Origin: Methylotenera sp.
Lineage (GTDB): Bacteria; Pseudomonadota; Gammaproteobacteria; Burkholderiales; Methylophilaceae
Assembly: GCA_023259635.1 (NCBI GenBank)
Contig: JALRGX010000122.1
Span: forward strand, 1 to 45,096
Direction of reading: 5' to 3'
DNA: 45,096 bases
The number at the start of each line of letters is the position of its first letter. Positions within the stretch are counted from its first letter, which is position 1. The position numbers and the translations under genes were made by a program. The notes below the pieces were generated by a model, which saw only the letters and a list, made by a program, of their open reading frames with translations, was not told where the DNA came from and searched no databases. This document shows positions 18,075 to 26,876 of this stretch, piece by piece.

Positions 18075-18340
18075 TCGCCTTCGCCGAAATAGTCTTCAAT
18101 CAATACCGTCAAAGCATTGATAGCCTCAGCCTCATCAGGACCGCTGGCCTCTACAGTAACAATCGCGCCCTTCGCTGCGGCCAGCATCATCACCCCCATA
18201 ATACTCTTGGCATTCACGCGGCGACCATTACGCTCAATCCATACTTCACTGGAAAATTTACTGGCAGTTTGTGTAAGTTTGGTTGAAGCACGAGCATGCA
18301 GACCCAGCTTATTAATGATTTCCAGTTGTTTGCTAATCAT
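18071..18340 (-). CDS. ptsH: Phosphocarrier protein HPr
   Basis: 89-residue phosphocarrier. His15 in KLGLHARAS is the site phosphorylated by enzyme I. Ser46 in NAKSIMGVMMLAA is the site phosphorylated by HPr kinase, and hprK is encoded three genes upstream. Both residues are intact, so dual control by PEP-dependent and ATP-dependent phosphorylation is expected. It sits 15 bases after the EIIA gene and overlaps ptsI. Confidence 0.96.
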   Translation of the reverse strand: MISKQLEIINKLGLHARASTKLTQTASKFSSEVWIERNGRRVNAKSIMGVMMLAAAKGAIVTVEASGPDEAEAINALTVLIEDYFGEGE

Positions 18341-18355
18341 ATACTCTGAATCCTG

Positions 18356-18775
18356 TTATTTAATAGTGCCTGCATAACGATCACAGCTTTCACTATCAAA
18401 AGCCACAACACCTTCACGACCACCACTTAACGCCTTTTCAACCAATACCAGCAATGGCTCTTGCCGGTAAGTCATTACCCTAACCAGCATTGGCAGGTTT
18501 ACACCAGCCACTCCCTCTACTACACCGGGCTGTAGTATTCTGGTCACAATATTACATGGTGTAGCGCCATACATATCTGACAATACCAGCACACCTTCAC
18601 CGCTATCAACTTGTGCAACCAATTCAAGCGCTTTAGGTATCACGCTATTAGGGTCGTCTTTACTGCTCACCGCAAGTGAAGCCACCTGAGGAGGGGGTTT
18701 TCCCAGCATATGGTTGGCACATTCCAGCAGACTATCGCCAAACGTACCATGTGTAATAATTAAAATACCGATCAT
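18356..18775 (-). CDS. PTS EIIA component, mannose (EIIA-Man) type
   Basis: 139-residue soluble protein of the EIIA-Man/fructose IIA fold. It opens with MIGILIITHGTFGDSLLECA, where His9 is the expected phosphorylation site. DMYGATPCNIVTRI and GVNLPMLVRVMTYR are family-conserved regions. In sugar-transporting systems this subunit passes phosphate to EIIB, but none is encoded here, as in other betaproteobacteria that carry an incomplete regulatory PTS. It lies between rapZ and ptsH in the same direction. Confidence 0.9.
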   Translation of the reverse strand: MIGILIITHGTFGDSLLECANHMLGKPPPQVASLAVSSKDDPNSVIPKALELVAQVDSGEGVLVLSDMYGATPCNIVTRILQPGVVEGVAGVNLPMLVRVMTYRQEPLLVLVEKALSGGREGVVAFDSESCDRYAGTIK

Positions 18776-18802
18776 TGTTTATGAATACCCATCTTATTGC
18801 TT

Positions 18803-19642
18803 CTAATACTTGAGTTCCCTGTGTCGCGTCAGTACTTTTTGCTGCGACTGAAAATATTGACTTAACTGCTCAACCAGATAAACCGAACGGTGCTGACCGC
18901 CAGTACAGCCAATAGCTACCGTCAAATACCCGCGGTTATCCATGATAAAACTAGGCAGCCATTTCTCTACATAAGACCGGATGTCCGAGAGCATCTCCTG
19001 CACTGAATCATGTACTTCCAAATATGCTTTAATTTGTGCGTCTTTGCCGGTTAAATCGCGTAAATCCGGATCATAGTGCGGGTTTGGCAAACAGCGCACA
19101 TCGAATACAAAATCGGCATCCAGCGGTATGCCATGCTTGAATCCAAATGAAGTAAACAGCAGTGTCAGAGTTGCATCTTTACTGGATACTACATCCTTTA
19201 CCCAGCCACGCAGCGTGTTAGCACTCAGATTACTCGTATCAATCACATGCCCCAGATTACCAAGATTGCCCAGCAACTCCCGCTCCGAAGCAATGCTTTC
19301 CGCCAGCGTTGTAGTATCTTTGCTTAAAGGGTGTTTGCGCCGGGTCTCGCTGAAGCGCTTTACCAGCGTTTCCACATTAGATTCCAGGAACAGAACACGT
19401 GTATCTACATTCTGTGATTTAAGTAACTCGATATAAGCAGGCAGTGTTTCCACTGCGGCACTACGGCTATCAATACTAATCGCCACAAGATGGTGATCCA
19501 CAGTAGTCAGGTGCTCTGACAGGCTGGGCAGCATCGTTGCAGGCAAATTATCAATGCAGTAATAACCGCTATCTTCAAGCGCACGCAATGCGATACTTTT
19601 ACCCGAACCGGAAAGGCCTGTGACGATAATCAACTGCTTCAT
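18803..19642 (-). CDS. rapZ: RapZ/YvcJ family nucleotide-binding protein
   Basis: 279-residue P-loop protein with Walker A GLSGSGKS at 9-16 and the conserved C-terminal segment GCTGGQHRSVYLVE. In E. coli RapZ guides RNase E to the GlmZ small RNA and senses glucosamine-6-phosphate. GlmZ is not known outside enterobacteria, so the role here is probably different and is unproven. KHGIPLDADFVFDVR and LPNPHYDPDLRDLTG are family signatures. Its position after hprK is conserved in betaproteobacteria and suggests a link to PTS or cell-wall precursor control. Confidence 0.92.
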   Translation of the reverse strand: MKQLIIVTGLSGSGKSIALRALEDSGYYCIDNLPATMLPSLSEHLTTVDHHLVAISIDSRSAAVETLPAYIELLKSQNVDTRVLFLESNVETLVKRFSETRRKHPLSKDTTTLAESIASERELLGNLGNLGHVIDTSNLSANTLRGWVKDVVSSKDATLTLLFTSFGFKHGIPLDADFVFDVRCLPNPHYDPDLRDLTGKDAQIKAYLEVHDSVQEMLSDIRSYVEKWLPSFIMDNRGYLTVAIGCTGGQHRSVYLVEQLSQYFQSQQKVLTRHRELKY

Positions 19643-19659
19643 TTTATGAATTCACGTAG

Positions 19660-20604
19660 CTATCTGTTGTTCTTTTTCATTTCACGCTGATGACGCTGCG
19701 TGAACTGTTTGGTTGCATTAATACCGCGTAATAATAACATGTGATTACGGATTGCAACTTCCACCAGAACTGCAATATTGCGGCCGGCTGCGATTGGGAT
19801 TTGCACCTTGGGCACTTTAACACCCAATACCTCTTCATGCAGGGCTTTAATATTCAACCTGTCCAGTAACTGCGGTGCCAGTTTATCAGCCATCTCCAGT
19901 TGAATAATCAGGTCAAGCGGCTTGGTTGGCTTGACCGAGTTATCGCCAAAAATAGCACGGATATTCAGAATACCTAAACCACGCACCTCAAGAAAATCTT
20001 GCAATAAAGGCGGGCAACGGCCCTCAACGCGCTCAGGTGAAATACGGAAAAAATCTACAATATCATCAGCAATCAGGCGGTGCCCGCGTGAAATCAGCTC
20101 CAAAGCCAATTCACTTTTACCAATCGCGGCCTCGCCTTTGATTAAAGCGCCAAAGCCCTGCACCTCCATAAATACGCCATGCAAACTGACAGATTCTGCG
20201 ACTGCCTGCACCAGGAAGTGACTCAAAAAATCCATCAACTCAGGGCTGCGTAACGTTGAAGTGAATAGCGGGGCATTATGCGCATTAGCAGCAGCGATGA
20301 GTGGCTCCGGGACTTTCTCGCCATTGGCAACTATGACTGCCGCCAGGTCTGTAGAGTATAGATTTTCAATCGCCTGCGCAGCTTCTGCTGATCGCAGGCT
20401 GCGCAAATAATCCATTTCAGCACAACCCAATACCTGCACACGGTTAGGGTGCACAAAATTCAAATGGCCAATAAGCGCCAATGATGGTTTTGTTACGGTT
20501 TCGCTTGTGAGTGTATTTGACCCGCCGTCAACTCCGGCAATCCAATTCAGTTTGAGCTTACGGCGGGTCTGTTTGAATAGCTCAGCGACGTTTATTTGAG
20601 CCAT
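19660..20604 (-). CDS. hprK: HPr kinase/phosphorylase
   Basis: 314-residue bifunctional enzyme that phosphorylates and dephosphorylates HPr at Ser46. The N-terminal MurF-like domain is followed by the P-loop kinase domain with His142 in LHGVFMEV, Walker A GEAAIGKS at 157-164, RLIADDIVDF, and the HprK/P signature LEVRGLGILNIRAIFG at 205-220. All catalytic elements look intact. It directly follows hpf with 39 bases between. In many betaproteobacteria ptsN lies in that gap, but here there is no room for it. Confidence 0.95.
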   Translation of the reverse strand: MAQINVAELFKQTRRKLKLNWIAGVDGGSNTLTSETVTKPSLALIGHLNFVHPNRVQVLGCAEMDYLRSLRSAEAAQAIENLYSTDLAAVIVANGEKVPEPLIAAANAHNAPLFTSTLRSPELMDFLSHFLVQAVAESVSLHGVFMEVQGFGALIKGEAAIGKSELALELISRGHRLIADDIVDFFRISPERVEGRCPPLLQDFLEVRGLGILNIRAIFGDNSVKPTKPLDLIIQLEMADKLAPQLLDRLNIKALHEEVLGVKVPKVQIPIAAGRNIAVLVEVAIRNHMLLLRGINATKQFTQRHQREMKKNNR

Positions 20605-20643
20605 AAAGATTATAAAAACTAAAGATTAAAAACAATGTACGGT

Positions 20644-20970
20644 TTATTCCAGACTCTGGTGCTTGATCGCCCCGTTAACTTTATGATGATCTGTATTTTT
20701 TTCTTTATGTTTCACAACCTGACGGTCAAGTTTATCAGTCAGCATATCAATAGCGCTGTACATATTCTCATCCTGACATTCTGCATGTATATCATTACCA
20801 GGAACATGGAGTGTAGCCTCAACCTTTTGGGCGAGCTTTTCAACACTCATGGTCACTTTGACATCGATCACATGATCAAAGTGATTGCTAATTCTAGTCA
20901 ATTTGCTCGTAACATAATCGCGCAAAGCTGGAGTTACTTCTAAGTGGTGACCGGTTAATTGTAAATTCAT
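20644..20970 (-). CDS. hpf: Ribosome hibernation promoting factor, short form
   Basis: 108-residue protein of the HPF/YfiA family that binds the 30S subunit and promotes inactive 100S ribosomes in stationary phase. MNLQLTGHHLEVTPALRDYV and the later AECQDENMYSAIDMLTDKLDRQV are typical. I chose the ATG at 20970, which has AGGAGC seven bases upstream. An open frame to 21024 would add 18 unrelated residues. It lies downstream of rpoN, a near-universal proteobacterial arrangement. The absence of a C-terminal dimerisation domain marks it as the short type. Confidence 0.92.
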   Translation of the reverse strand: MNLQLTGHHLEVTPALRDYVTSKLTRISNHFDHVIDVKVTMSVEKLAQKVEATLHVPGNDIHAECQDENMYSAIDMLTDKLDRQVVKHKEKNTDHHKVNGAIKHQSLE

Positions 20971-21115
20971 GACTTGCTCCTTTTGAAAATATTCTCCGAG
21001 CCTGAAACAGTTGAATGATTTCAAATCTCGTCGAACAATTTCAGTTTACTACGTTCATTTGCTTCTGTGGCACTGAAACCAAGAATTTTTTTATCACTGG
21101 TTTGAAGTACCGGGT

Positions 21116-22708
21116 TTATAGTGATTTTCTTAAACTGGCAGGCGCAATATTTAATGACTCCCGATATTTTGCAATAGTGCGGCGAGCTACCACGATGCCC
21201 TGCTTTGCCAGTAAATCGGTAATCTGGTTATCAGAATATGGTTTTTTAGAATTTTCCTGCTCGACCAATTTTTTAATCAGTGCACGTATCGCTGTAGCAG
21301 AACAGGTACCGCCGCTATCAGTGGCAACCGAACTGCCAAAAAAGTATTTAAGCTCGAAAATACCACGCGGTGTCAGCATGTATTTATTGGCGGTTACGCG
21401 GGAGATGGTTGATTCGTGCAAACCAAGTTCATCGGCAATTTCGCGCAGCACCAGCGGCTTCATTGCTACTTCACCGTACTCCAGGAAGTTGCGCTGGCGA
21501 TCAACAATCGCCTGCGAAACGCGCAGGATGGTAGAAAAACGCTGCTGGATGTTTTTAATCATCCATTTAGCTTCCTGCATCTGGCTTTGCAGATATTGGC
21601 TAGAACTGTCGCGATTACGCTTTAATATTCCGGCATATAGCTGGTTGATTCTGATCTTGGGAATCACGCTTTCATTCAGACTTGCAATCCAGATACCTTT
21701 GATTTTCTTCACAATCACTTCATGCTGAATGTAATGCTCAGAGCCTATGCTGCTGAAATTAGCCCCTGGCCTTGGATTCAGACTTGTAATTAACTGCTGC
21801 AGTTGCTTAAGCGTTTGCTCATCACAGCCTAGCTCTTTACGCAGCTTCACAAAATCCCGCGCACCCAATGCCGGTAAATGCTTTTCTGCCACGAGGCGTG
21901 CCAGCGCAAAATACGGCGTATCTGCCGGCAGCATATCAAGCTGCAATAATAGGCATTCACTTAAATTACGGGCACCAACACCTGCCGGATCCAGATGCTG
22001 AATGTGGCGTAACGCTGTTTGCAGCTCCATTGTATCAATCTCAAGCTCTGGCGGCATCTCTGCTGCGATTTGCTCCAAAGACTGTTCCAGATATCCATCC
22101 TCATTGATGCTATCTACGAGCAACAAAGTGAGCGTCTGATCGCGTTCAGATAACGGCATAAGCTTGAGCTGTGCCAGCAAATGATCACGCAAACTGGCCT
22201 GTAATGTTTCCTGCGGCTTGAAATCGCTGTCATCATCTGCCGGCGTGCCATTTTCATCCCAGCGACTACCACTGGAATACACATCGAACTCTTCATCAAA
22301 CTCTGTCGCATATGTATCTGAAAAATCCGTAACGCTTGGTTCAAAATCTGGCGCTTCGTCTGATAAACCAGCTTCAGGCGCACTAATCTCAGCAGCGCCA
22401 GACTGGAAATCCTGAGCGCCAGCTTCTGTGCCGAAATCATCAGCATCAGAACCTGTAGCGGTATCCAACCCTGAATTATCAGCACCGCCTGCGTTATTTA
22501 ATAGAGCGCCTTCTGTATCCTGATCTACAGGGTTGCCGTACTCATCTTCACCCTCATCGCCGCGCTCCAGCAGCGGGTTGGTCTGCATCAGAATATCAAT
22601 TTCCTGATTCAACTCCAAAGACGAGAGCTGCAACAGGCGAATTGCCTGCTGCAGCTGCGGCGTAAGCGAAAGATTCTGAGAGAATCTTAATTGCAAACCT
22701 TGCTTCAT
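21116..22708 (-). CDS. rpoN: RNA polymerase sigma-54 factor
   Basis: 530-residue sigma-54. The N-terminal activator-responsive region [23 protein letters not shown] is followed by a long acidic, low-complexity region II (about 50-170, rich in Asp, Glu, Ala). Next come the core-binding domain ([19 protein letters not shown]), the HTH ([23 protein letters not shown]) and the C-terminal RpoN box [10 protein letters not shown] that reads the -24 element. The start overlaps the lptB stop by four bases. A matching sigma-54 promoter is present in this window at 41235-41251. Confidence 0.96.
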   Translation of the reverse strand: MKQGLQLRFSQNLSLTPQLQQAIRLLQLSSLELNQEIDILMQTNPLLERGDEGEDEYGNPVDQDTEGALLNNAGGADNSGLDTATGSDADDFGTEAGAQDFQSGAAEISAPEAGLSDEAPDFEPSVTDFSDTYATEFDEEFDVYSSGSRWDENGTPADDDSDFKPQETLQASLRDHLLAQLKLMPLSERDQTLTLLLVDSINEDGYLEQSLEQIAAEMPPELEIDTMELQTALRHIQHLDPAGVGARNLSECLLLQLDMLPADTPYFALARLVAEKHLPALGARDFVKLRKELGCDEQTLKQLQQLITSLNPRPGANFSSIGSEHYIQHEVIVKKIKGIWIASLNESVIPKIRINQLYAGILKRNRDSSSQYLQSQMQEAKWMIKNIQQRFSTILRVSQAIVDRQRNFLEYGEVAMKPLVLREIADELGLHESTISRVTANKYMLTPRGIFELKYFFGSSVATDSGGTCSATAIRALIKKLVEQENSKKPYSDNQITDLLAKQGIVVARRTIAKYRESLNIAPASLRKSL

Positions 22709-23430
22709 AAACGGAAATCTTTACCCAGATAAACTTCTCTAACGCGTTCGCTTGCCACGATTTCACTGGGTACGCCAGAGGCGAACACATGCCCTTGATT
22801 AACAATATAGGCGCGGTCACAAATACCTAAAGTTTCACGCACGTTATGATCAGTAATTAATACGCCAATATTGCGTGCACTCAAAAAACGGACAATCTGC
22901 TGAATATCAATCACGGCGATAGGATCAATACCCGCGAATGGTTCATCCAATAATACAAAACTTGGATCAGAGGCCAGGCAACGTGCAATTTCAACACGGC
23001 GCCGCTCACCACCGGAAAGACTTACCGCTGCGCTATCTCGGATATGCGTAATATGCAATTCTTCCAATAGAGATTCCAGTTTTTCCTGCATCTCCTCTTC
23101 AGAAATATCCTGTAGCTGCAAAATCGCCATAATATTTTCTGAGACTGTGAGTTTACGGAAAATAGAAGCCTCCTGCGGCAGGTAAGACAGACCCATTCTT
23201 GCACGCATATGGATAGGCATACGGCTTAAATCTACGCCGTCCAGCAGAATTCTGCCCTCATCCAGTGGCACCAGACCTACCATCATATAAAAACTGGTTG
23301 TTTTACCTGCACCGTTAGGCCCGAGCAAACCAATCACTTCTCCGCTTTTTATCGTCAAAGAAATATCCTGCACCACAGTACGTGCTTTATAGGATTTGCG
23401 CAGATTTTCTACAACGAGTTCACTCATCAC
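22705..23430 (-). CDS. lptB: LPS export ABC transporter ATP-binding protein LptB
   Basis: 241-residue cytoplasmic ATPase powering LptFG extraction of LPS from the inner membrane. Walker A GPNGAGKT at 37-44, [11 protein letters not shown] (Q-loop region), signature [16 protein letters not shown], Walker [14 protein letters not shown] and the H-loop LITDHNVRE are all intact. It lies 11 bases after lptA and overlaps rpoN. This lptA-lptB-rpoN order is conserved across proteobacteria. lptF and lptG are not in this window. Confidence 0.96.
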   Translation of the reverse strand: MMSELVVENLRKSYKARTVVQDISLTIKSGEVIGLLGPNGAGKTTSFYMMVGLVPLDEGRILLDGVDLSRMPIHMRARMGLSYLPQEASIFRKLTVSENIMAILQLQDISEEEMQEKLESLLEELHITHIRDSAAVSLSGGERRRVEIARCLASDPSFVLLDEPFAGIDPIAVIDIQQIVRFLSARNIGVLITDHNVRETLGICDRAYIVNQGHVFASGVPSEIVASERVREVYLGKDFRL

Positions 23431-23441
23431 ATGCTCTCTTT

Positions 23442-24131
23442 TTATTTAAGCTGACCGGCGACTTCTAAAGTACGGCTAAGACGCATATTCTTTACTGCCG
23501 GGGCAGATGCATTGCCTCCGACTGAACTAACCTTGTCACCAGGTGCAGCTGATTTAGGTTGCGCCGGGCTGGCCGGAGCAGCTTTCTTGCCTTTAGGCTG
23601 GATAATCGCGCGCACACGCCCCCCTGTACCACCAGGTGTAGCCGCCTGGGATCCGCCGCCGATAACTTCTGCATATTCAGCATTTGCGTCATACATAATG
23701 TAATCGCCATGTACAATATCCTCACCGCGTTTTACCCATGCCTTGGTATAAAGCTGCACCTTGTCCATGCGGCCATCATATTCAATCCGCTGGGCACTGC
23801 CTTCCATATACTCGTTCTTGCCTTCCAGTTTTTGCCGAAACGTCGTTGGATTACCCAGCGAGGTACTATGCTGAAATCCTTGGCTATCTTCACGCACAAT
23901 CAACTTTTCGGCATGAATCACCAACGTGCCCTGCGTCAGGATCACATTGCCGCTGTAGGTACTGATTTGTTTTGAATCATCCACCTTAACAGTGTCGGCC
24001 TCCAAATCAATAGGCTTGTCCCGGTCTGCGGCTTCAGCCATGGCACGAGCTGAAATACCAAGTAATGCAATACTCAATACCATGATGCTTATCAGTAGAT
24101 CTGGTTTTATTGTGAAATACGGCTTATTCAT
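23442..24131 (-). CDS. lptA: LPS transport periplasmic bridge protein LptA
   Basis: 229-residue periplasmic beta-jellyroll protein that forms the bridge between LptC and the outer-membrane LptD. A signal peptide ends near AMA (about residue 32). The OstA-type domain follows with [21 protein letters not shown] and [16 protein letters not shown]. The C-terminal part after about residue 165 is Ala/Pro/Gly-rich and longer than in E. coli. I prefer the ATG at 24131 with GGAG upstream over a start at 24152. Confidence 0.92.
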   Translation of the reverse strand: MNKPYFTIKPDLLISIMVLSIALLGISARAMAEAADRDKPIDLEADTVKVDDSKQISTYSGNVILTQGTLVIHAEKLIVREDSQGFQHSTSLGNPTTFRQKLEGKNEYMEGSAQRIEYDGRMDKVQLYTKAWVKRGEDIVHGDYIMYDANAEYAEVIGGGSQAATPGGTGGRVRAIIQPKGKKAAPASPAQPKSAAPGDKVSSVGGNASAPAVKNMRLSRTLEVAGQLK

Positions 24132-24187
24132 AACGACTCCGAATGCGCACACTGTTAATGTTGGATTTTCTAATTAAGCGCTTACTA

Positions 24188-24889
24188 CTATGTACTCGGC
24201 TTTTTAGAAAGCTGGTTATTTTTGCTTAAACTACTTTTTACCTGTTTTGTATCTGTGTTCTTTCTACTGCCAGATCCACCTTTGCTTAGCTTGGCAGCGC
24301 CGCTCTTGGTGACTGGCTTTTCATAATGTGCGCGCACCTTATGCAGTAAAGTCACGGTTTTCTTTTTCTTTTCATAGATCATGCCTGTGGCATAAATCAC
24401 CGTTTTAGGAGCCTGGTGTATAATAACCGGGCTCTTGGTAGTAACCAACTCATCATCCGGGCGAATGTTAAGATAATCGGTTTCAACCGTCATTTCACCC
24501 TTGCCAGCAAATGCCTGACGGGTCACTTTCACATTACCAATCAACTGAATCTCTTCGCCATCGCTTGACACATGGCCGCGCAAACCCTCTGCCTGCGTAT
24601 ATGGCTTGTCCACCGCAAACTGTGTATAACGCGGCTGCTGCAGATCCGTAGTATCGTCATCCGGAAAATGGCGCATTTCTTTAGCCGTCAGTTTATAGTG
24701 CAAATCTCCGTTGGCATCCGTTTGCGTGGTCTCAAAGTTACTCATTATGTAATCCGGGTCATGACGACTGCTACCATCCAGATCTGGTACTGGCGGCTGC
24801 ACTGTCTTGTTGATCCAGAATGTCAGCAATGCCAGAAAAATTAGCAATGCCAATGGGAATGTAATTGCTGCCCGTGCGCCAGAATACAT
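24188..24889 (-). CDS. lptC: LPS export protein LptC
   Basis: 233-residue bitopic inner-membrane protein passing LPS from LptBFG to LptA. A single transmembrane helix spans about 9-27, then comes a periplasmic OstA-like domain (DYIMSNFETTQTDANGDLHY; EIQLIGNVKVTRQ). A basic, Ser/Lys/Gly-rich C-terminal tail of about 35 residues extends beyond the usual 190-residue length. It sits between kdsC and lptA in the classic kdsD-kdsC-lptC-lptA-lptB order. Confidence 0.88.
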   Translation of the reverse strand: MYSGARAAITFPLALLIFLALLTFWINKTVQPPVPDLDGSSRHDPDYIMSNFETTQTDANGDLHYKLTAKEMRHFPDDDTTDLQQPRYTQFAVDKPYTQAEGLRGHVSSDGEEIQLIGNVKVTRQAFAGKGEMTVETDYLNIRPDDELVTTKSPVIIHQAPKTVIYATGMIYEKKKKTVTLLHKVRAHYEKPVTKSGAAKLSKGGSGSRKNTDTKQVKSSLSKNNQLSKKPST

Positions 24890-24970
24890 GCTTATGTTCT
24901 CAGTTCCATACGACAGTACGGTACATGACAGCTCAACGGGAAAGTCGGAAAAATTAACATGTACGTTAAC

Positions 24971-25531
24971 CTAATTACTGATACTCGCCTGCGTCAGAAA
25001 CTGTGCCATCTGTGCATCAAACGTACCTTGCGCCTGCATAATCAGCTCGCAAACCTCGCGCACTGCGCCGTGTCCACCTGCTTTATAGGTCACATAATGG
25101 GCATATTTCAGCAATAATGCCGGCGAATCGGGTACAGCAATTGCCAGCCCGCATTGCAGCATTGGCGGCAAATCCACCACATCATCTCCCATAAACGCGC
25201 ACTGCTCGGCCTGCAAGCCGCTGGACTTCATCAAATCATGAAATGCCTGCAATTTATCTTCTACACCTTGGTAAAAGTGAGCAACGCCAGTACTTTCTGC
25301 ACGTTTCTTGACCACATTTGAGGTACGTCCGGTAATAATCGCGAGCGAAACACCGCTAGCTTTTAATAGCTTCATGCCCAAGCCATCATGCGAATGGAAG
25401 GTTTTATATTCCTGGCCATCGTCACCGATTGTGAGGCCGCCATTTGTCATCACACCATCTACATCCAGGATTAGCAGTTTAATTTTCTGCAACCGCTGAT
25501 CTAAATCTATATCATTATTCGTCGAACTCAC
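24971..25531 (-). CDS. kdsC: 3-deoxy-D-manno-octulosonate 8-phosphate phosphatase
   Basis: 186-residue HAD-family phosphatase (C0 type, without cap) that removes phosphate from Kdo-8-phosphate in LPS core synthesis. The nucleophile motif LILDVDGVMTNGGL holds Asp23 and Asp25; IITGRTS is motif II and MGDDVVDLPPM is motif IV. It starts immediately after the kdsD stop, so the two Kdo enzymes are translationally linked. Confidence 0.94.
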   Translation of the reverse strand: MSSTNNDIDLDQRLQKIKLLILDVDGVMTNGGLTIGDDGQEYKTFHSHDGLGMKLLKASGVSLAIITGRTSNVVKKRAESTGVAHFYQGVEDKLQAFHDLMKSSGLQAEQCAFMGDDVVDLPPMLQCGLAIAVPDSPALLLKYAHYVTYKAGGHGAVREVCELIMQAQGTFDAQMAQFLTQASISN

Positions 25532-26560
25532 CTAAACCACCTTTGCCAATAGCAGGTCATGCATATTCAAGGCGCCAACAAGAACTCCGGCTTTATTGAC
25601 CACGAGCAGCCCATTGACCTTGCACTGTTCCATCATTTCCACGGCCACCATTGCCAGTTCATCACTCTGAATCGTTCTAGGATTCTGGTGCATGACATCG
25701 CGCATTTTGGCAGTCGTAACATTCACATCCTGTTCAAACGTACGCCGCAAATCGCCGTCGGTAAATATGCCAACCGGCTTACCATCCACATCCACTACTG
25801 CCGTCAACCCCAATCCTTTGCGCGACATTTCCAGCAACCCTTCTGGCAGCGTTGCGCTGATCGACACCTGCGGTACATTTTCGTCAGCGCGCATCACATC
25901 ACTTACCCGCACCAGTAAACGGCGCCCTAGGCTGCCCCCCGGATGTGAACGGGCAAAATCCTCAGCAGTAAAATCGCGCAAATCCAGTACACATAAGGCC
26001 AGTGCGTCTCCAAGTGCCAAGGCAACCGTAGTGCTTGAGGTCGGCGCCAAGCCGAGTGGACAAGCCTCTTTTGCTACATTTGCACTTAAATGTATATCGG
26101 CTGCCTTCGCGAGGGTAGACGCATCGTTACCAGTGATCGCTATAATTTTTGCCCCCAATCTTTTTAGTGGCGGCACGATGGCGAGTATCTCATCGCTCTC
26201 ACCAGAATTTGAAAGCGTAATCACCACATCACCGGCAGTGATCATTCCAAGGTCGCCATGGCTTGCCTCAGCCGGGTGCATGAAAAATGCAGGAGTGCCG
26301 GTACTGGCAAGCGTAGAGGCAATTTTGCCACCAATATGTCCAGACTTTCCCATACCAGTCACAACCACACGCCCCTGGCATTGCAACACGCAGGCTACTG
26401 CATCAGCAAAATTATTGCCCAGACGTTGTGCCAGCAATTCAACCTCACGCGCCTCCAGCAACAAAATCTCTTTCGCCAATTTCAGCGTTTTATTCTGATC
26501 TATCACTTGCAGCAGTTCTCTCTGTCGGCCGGACCCGATATGGTTACTCGATAATGGCAT
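25532..26560 (-). CDS. kdsD: Arabinose-5-phosphate isomerase
   Basis: 342-residue enzyme that converts ribulose-5-phosphate to arabinose-5-phosphate, the first step to Kdo. The N-terminal SIS domain has VVTGMGKSGHIGGKIASTLA, PAEASHGDLGMI and TLSNSGESDEI. Two CBS domains follow (about 215-335) with DGDLRRTF and NGLLVVNKAG. It is the promoter-proximal gene of the long minus-strand block ending at ptsI. Confidence 0.94.
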   Translation of the reverse strand: MPLSSNHIGSGRQRELLQVIDQNKTLKLAKEILLLEAREVELLAQRLGNNFADAVACVLQCQGRVVVTGMGKSGHIGGKIASTLASTGTPAFFMHPAEASHGDLGMITAGDVVITLSNSGESDEILAIVPPLKRLGAKIIAITGNDASTLAKAADIHLSANVAKEACPLGLAPTSSTTVALALGDALALCVLDLRDFTAEDFARSHPGGSLGRRLLVRVSDVMRADENVPQVSISATLPEGLLEMSRKGLGLTAVVDVDGKPVGIFTDGDLRRTFEQDVNVTTAKMRDVMHQNPRTIQSDELAMVAVEMMEQCKVNGLLVVNKAGVLVGALNMHDLLLAKVV

Positions 26561-26876
26561 TCACTATGTTCTATAAAGACTGAAAAAGTTTATCGCTCAG
26601 GTTTCAAGGATCCTGTATCGAACAACTTAACGGTTAGTATAAAAGGGAATTCCCAAGTTATAAAGCCTGACAGCTAATTAAAACCATCTTTTTAAGCAAA
26701 AGTGCATAAAAAAAATTCCGGCAGGCACAGATTTTGCTAACGTAGCCAGATCAGTACTGGGTATTCTATGTAAGCACAAATGATAAAAATATTTCTAAGT
26801 CTCGCGCCAATATGAAACAATATTAAGAAAATAATAGGAAAATAGCTGGCTCAACCCTCTTGCATCGCTAAACAAT
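26561..26876. other. 316-base divergent intergenic region kdsD/kefB-like
   Basis: AT-rich region with no supportable gene or RNA. A minus-strand promoter candidate for kdsD is listed at 26636-26664. On the plus strand several AT-rich hexamers could serve the antiporter gene, but none pairs convincingly with a -35 box, and the antiporter ATG lacks a clear ribosome site. Confidence 0.5.
26636..26664 (-). promoter_or_regulatory. Candidate kdsD-operon promoter
   Basis: Minus strand: TTTATA (-35), 17-base spacer, TATACT (-10), about 75 bases upstream of kdsD. The spacer contains the 10-bp palindrome GGGAATTCCC (26645-26654), which could bind a regulator but may be chance. Confidence 0.4.

Noticed and set aside
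21015-21728. 237-codon plus-strand frame opposite rpoN
   Set aside because: Antisense to the conserved rpoN C-terminal region including the RpoN box; no family resemblance.
25692-26498. 268-codon plus-strand frame opposite kdsD
   Set aside because: Fully antisense to a well-conserved gene, with a composition expected from the complement of biased codons; no recognisable domain.
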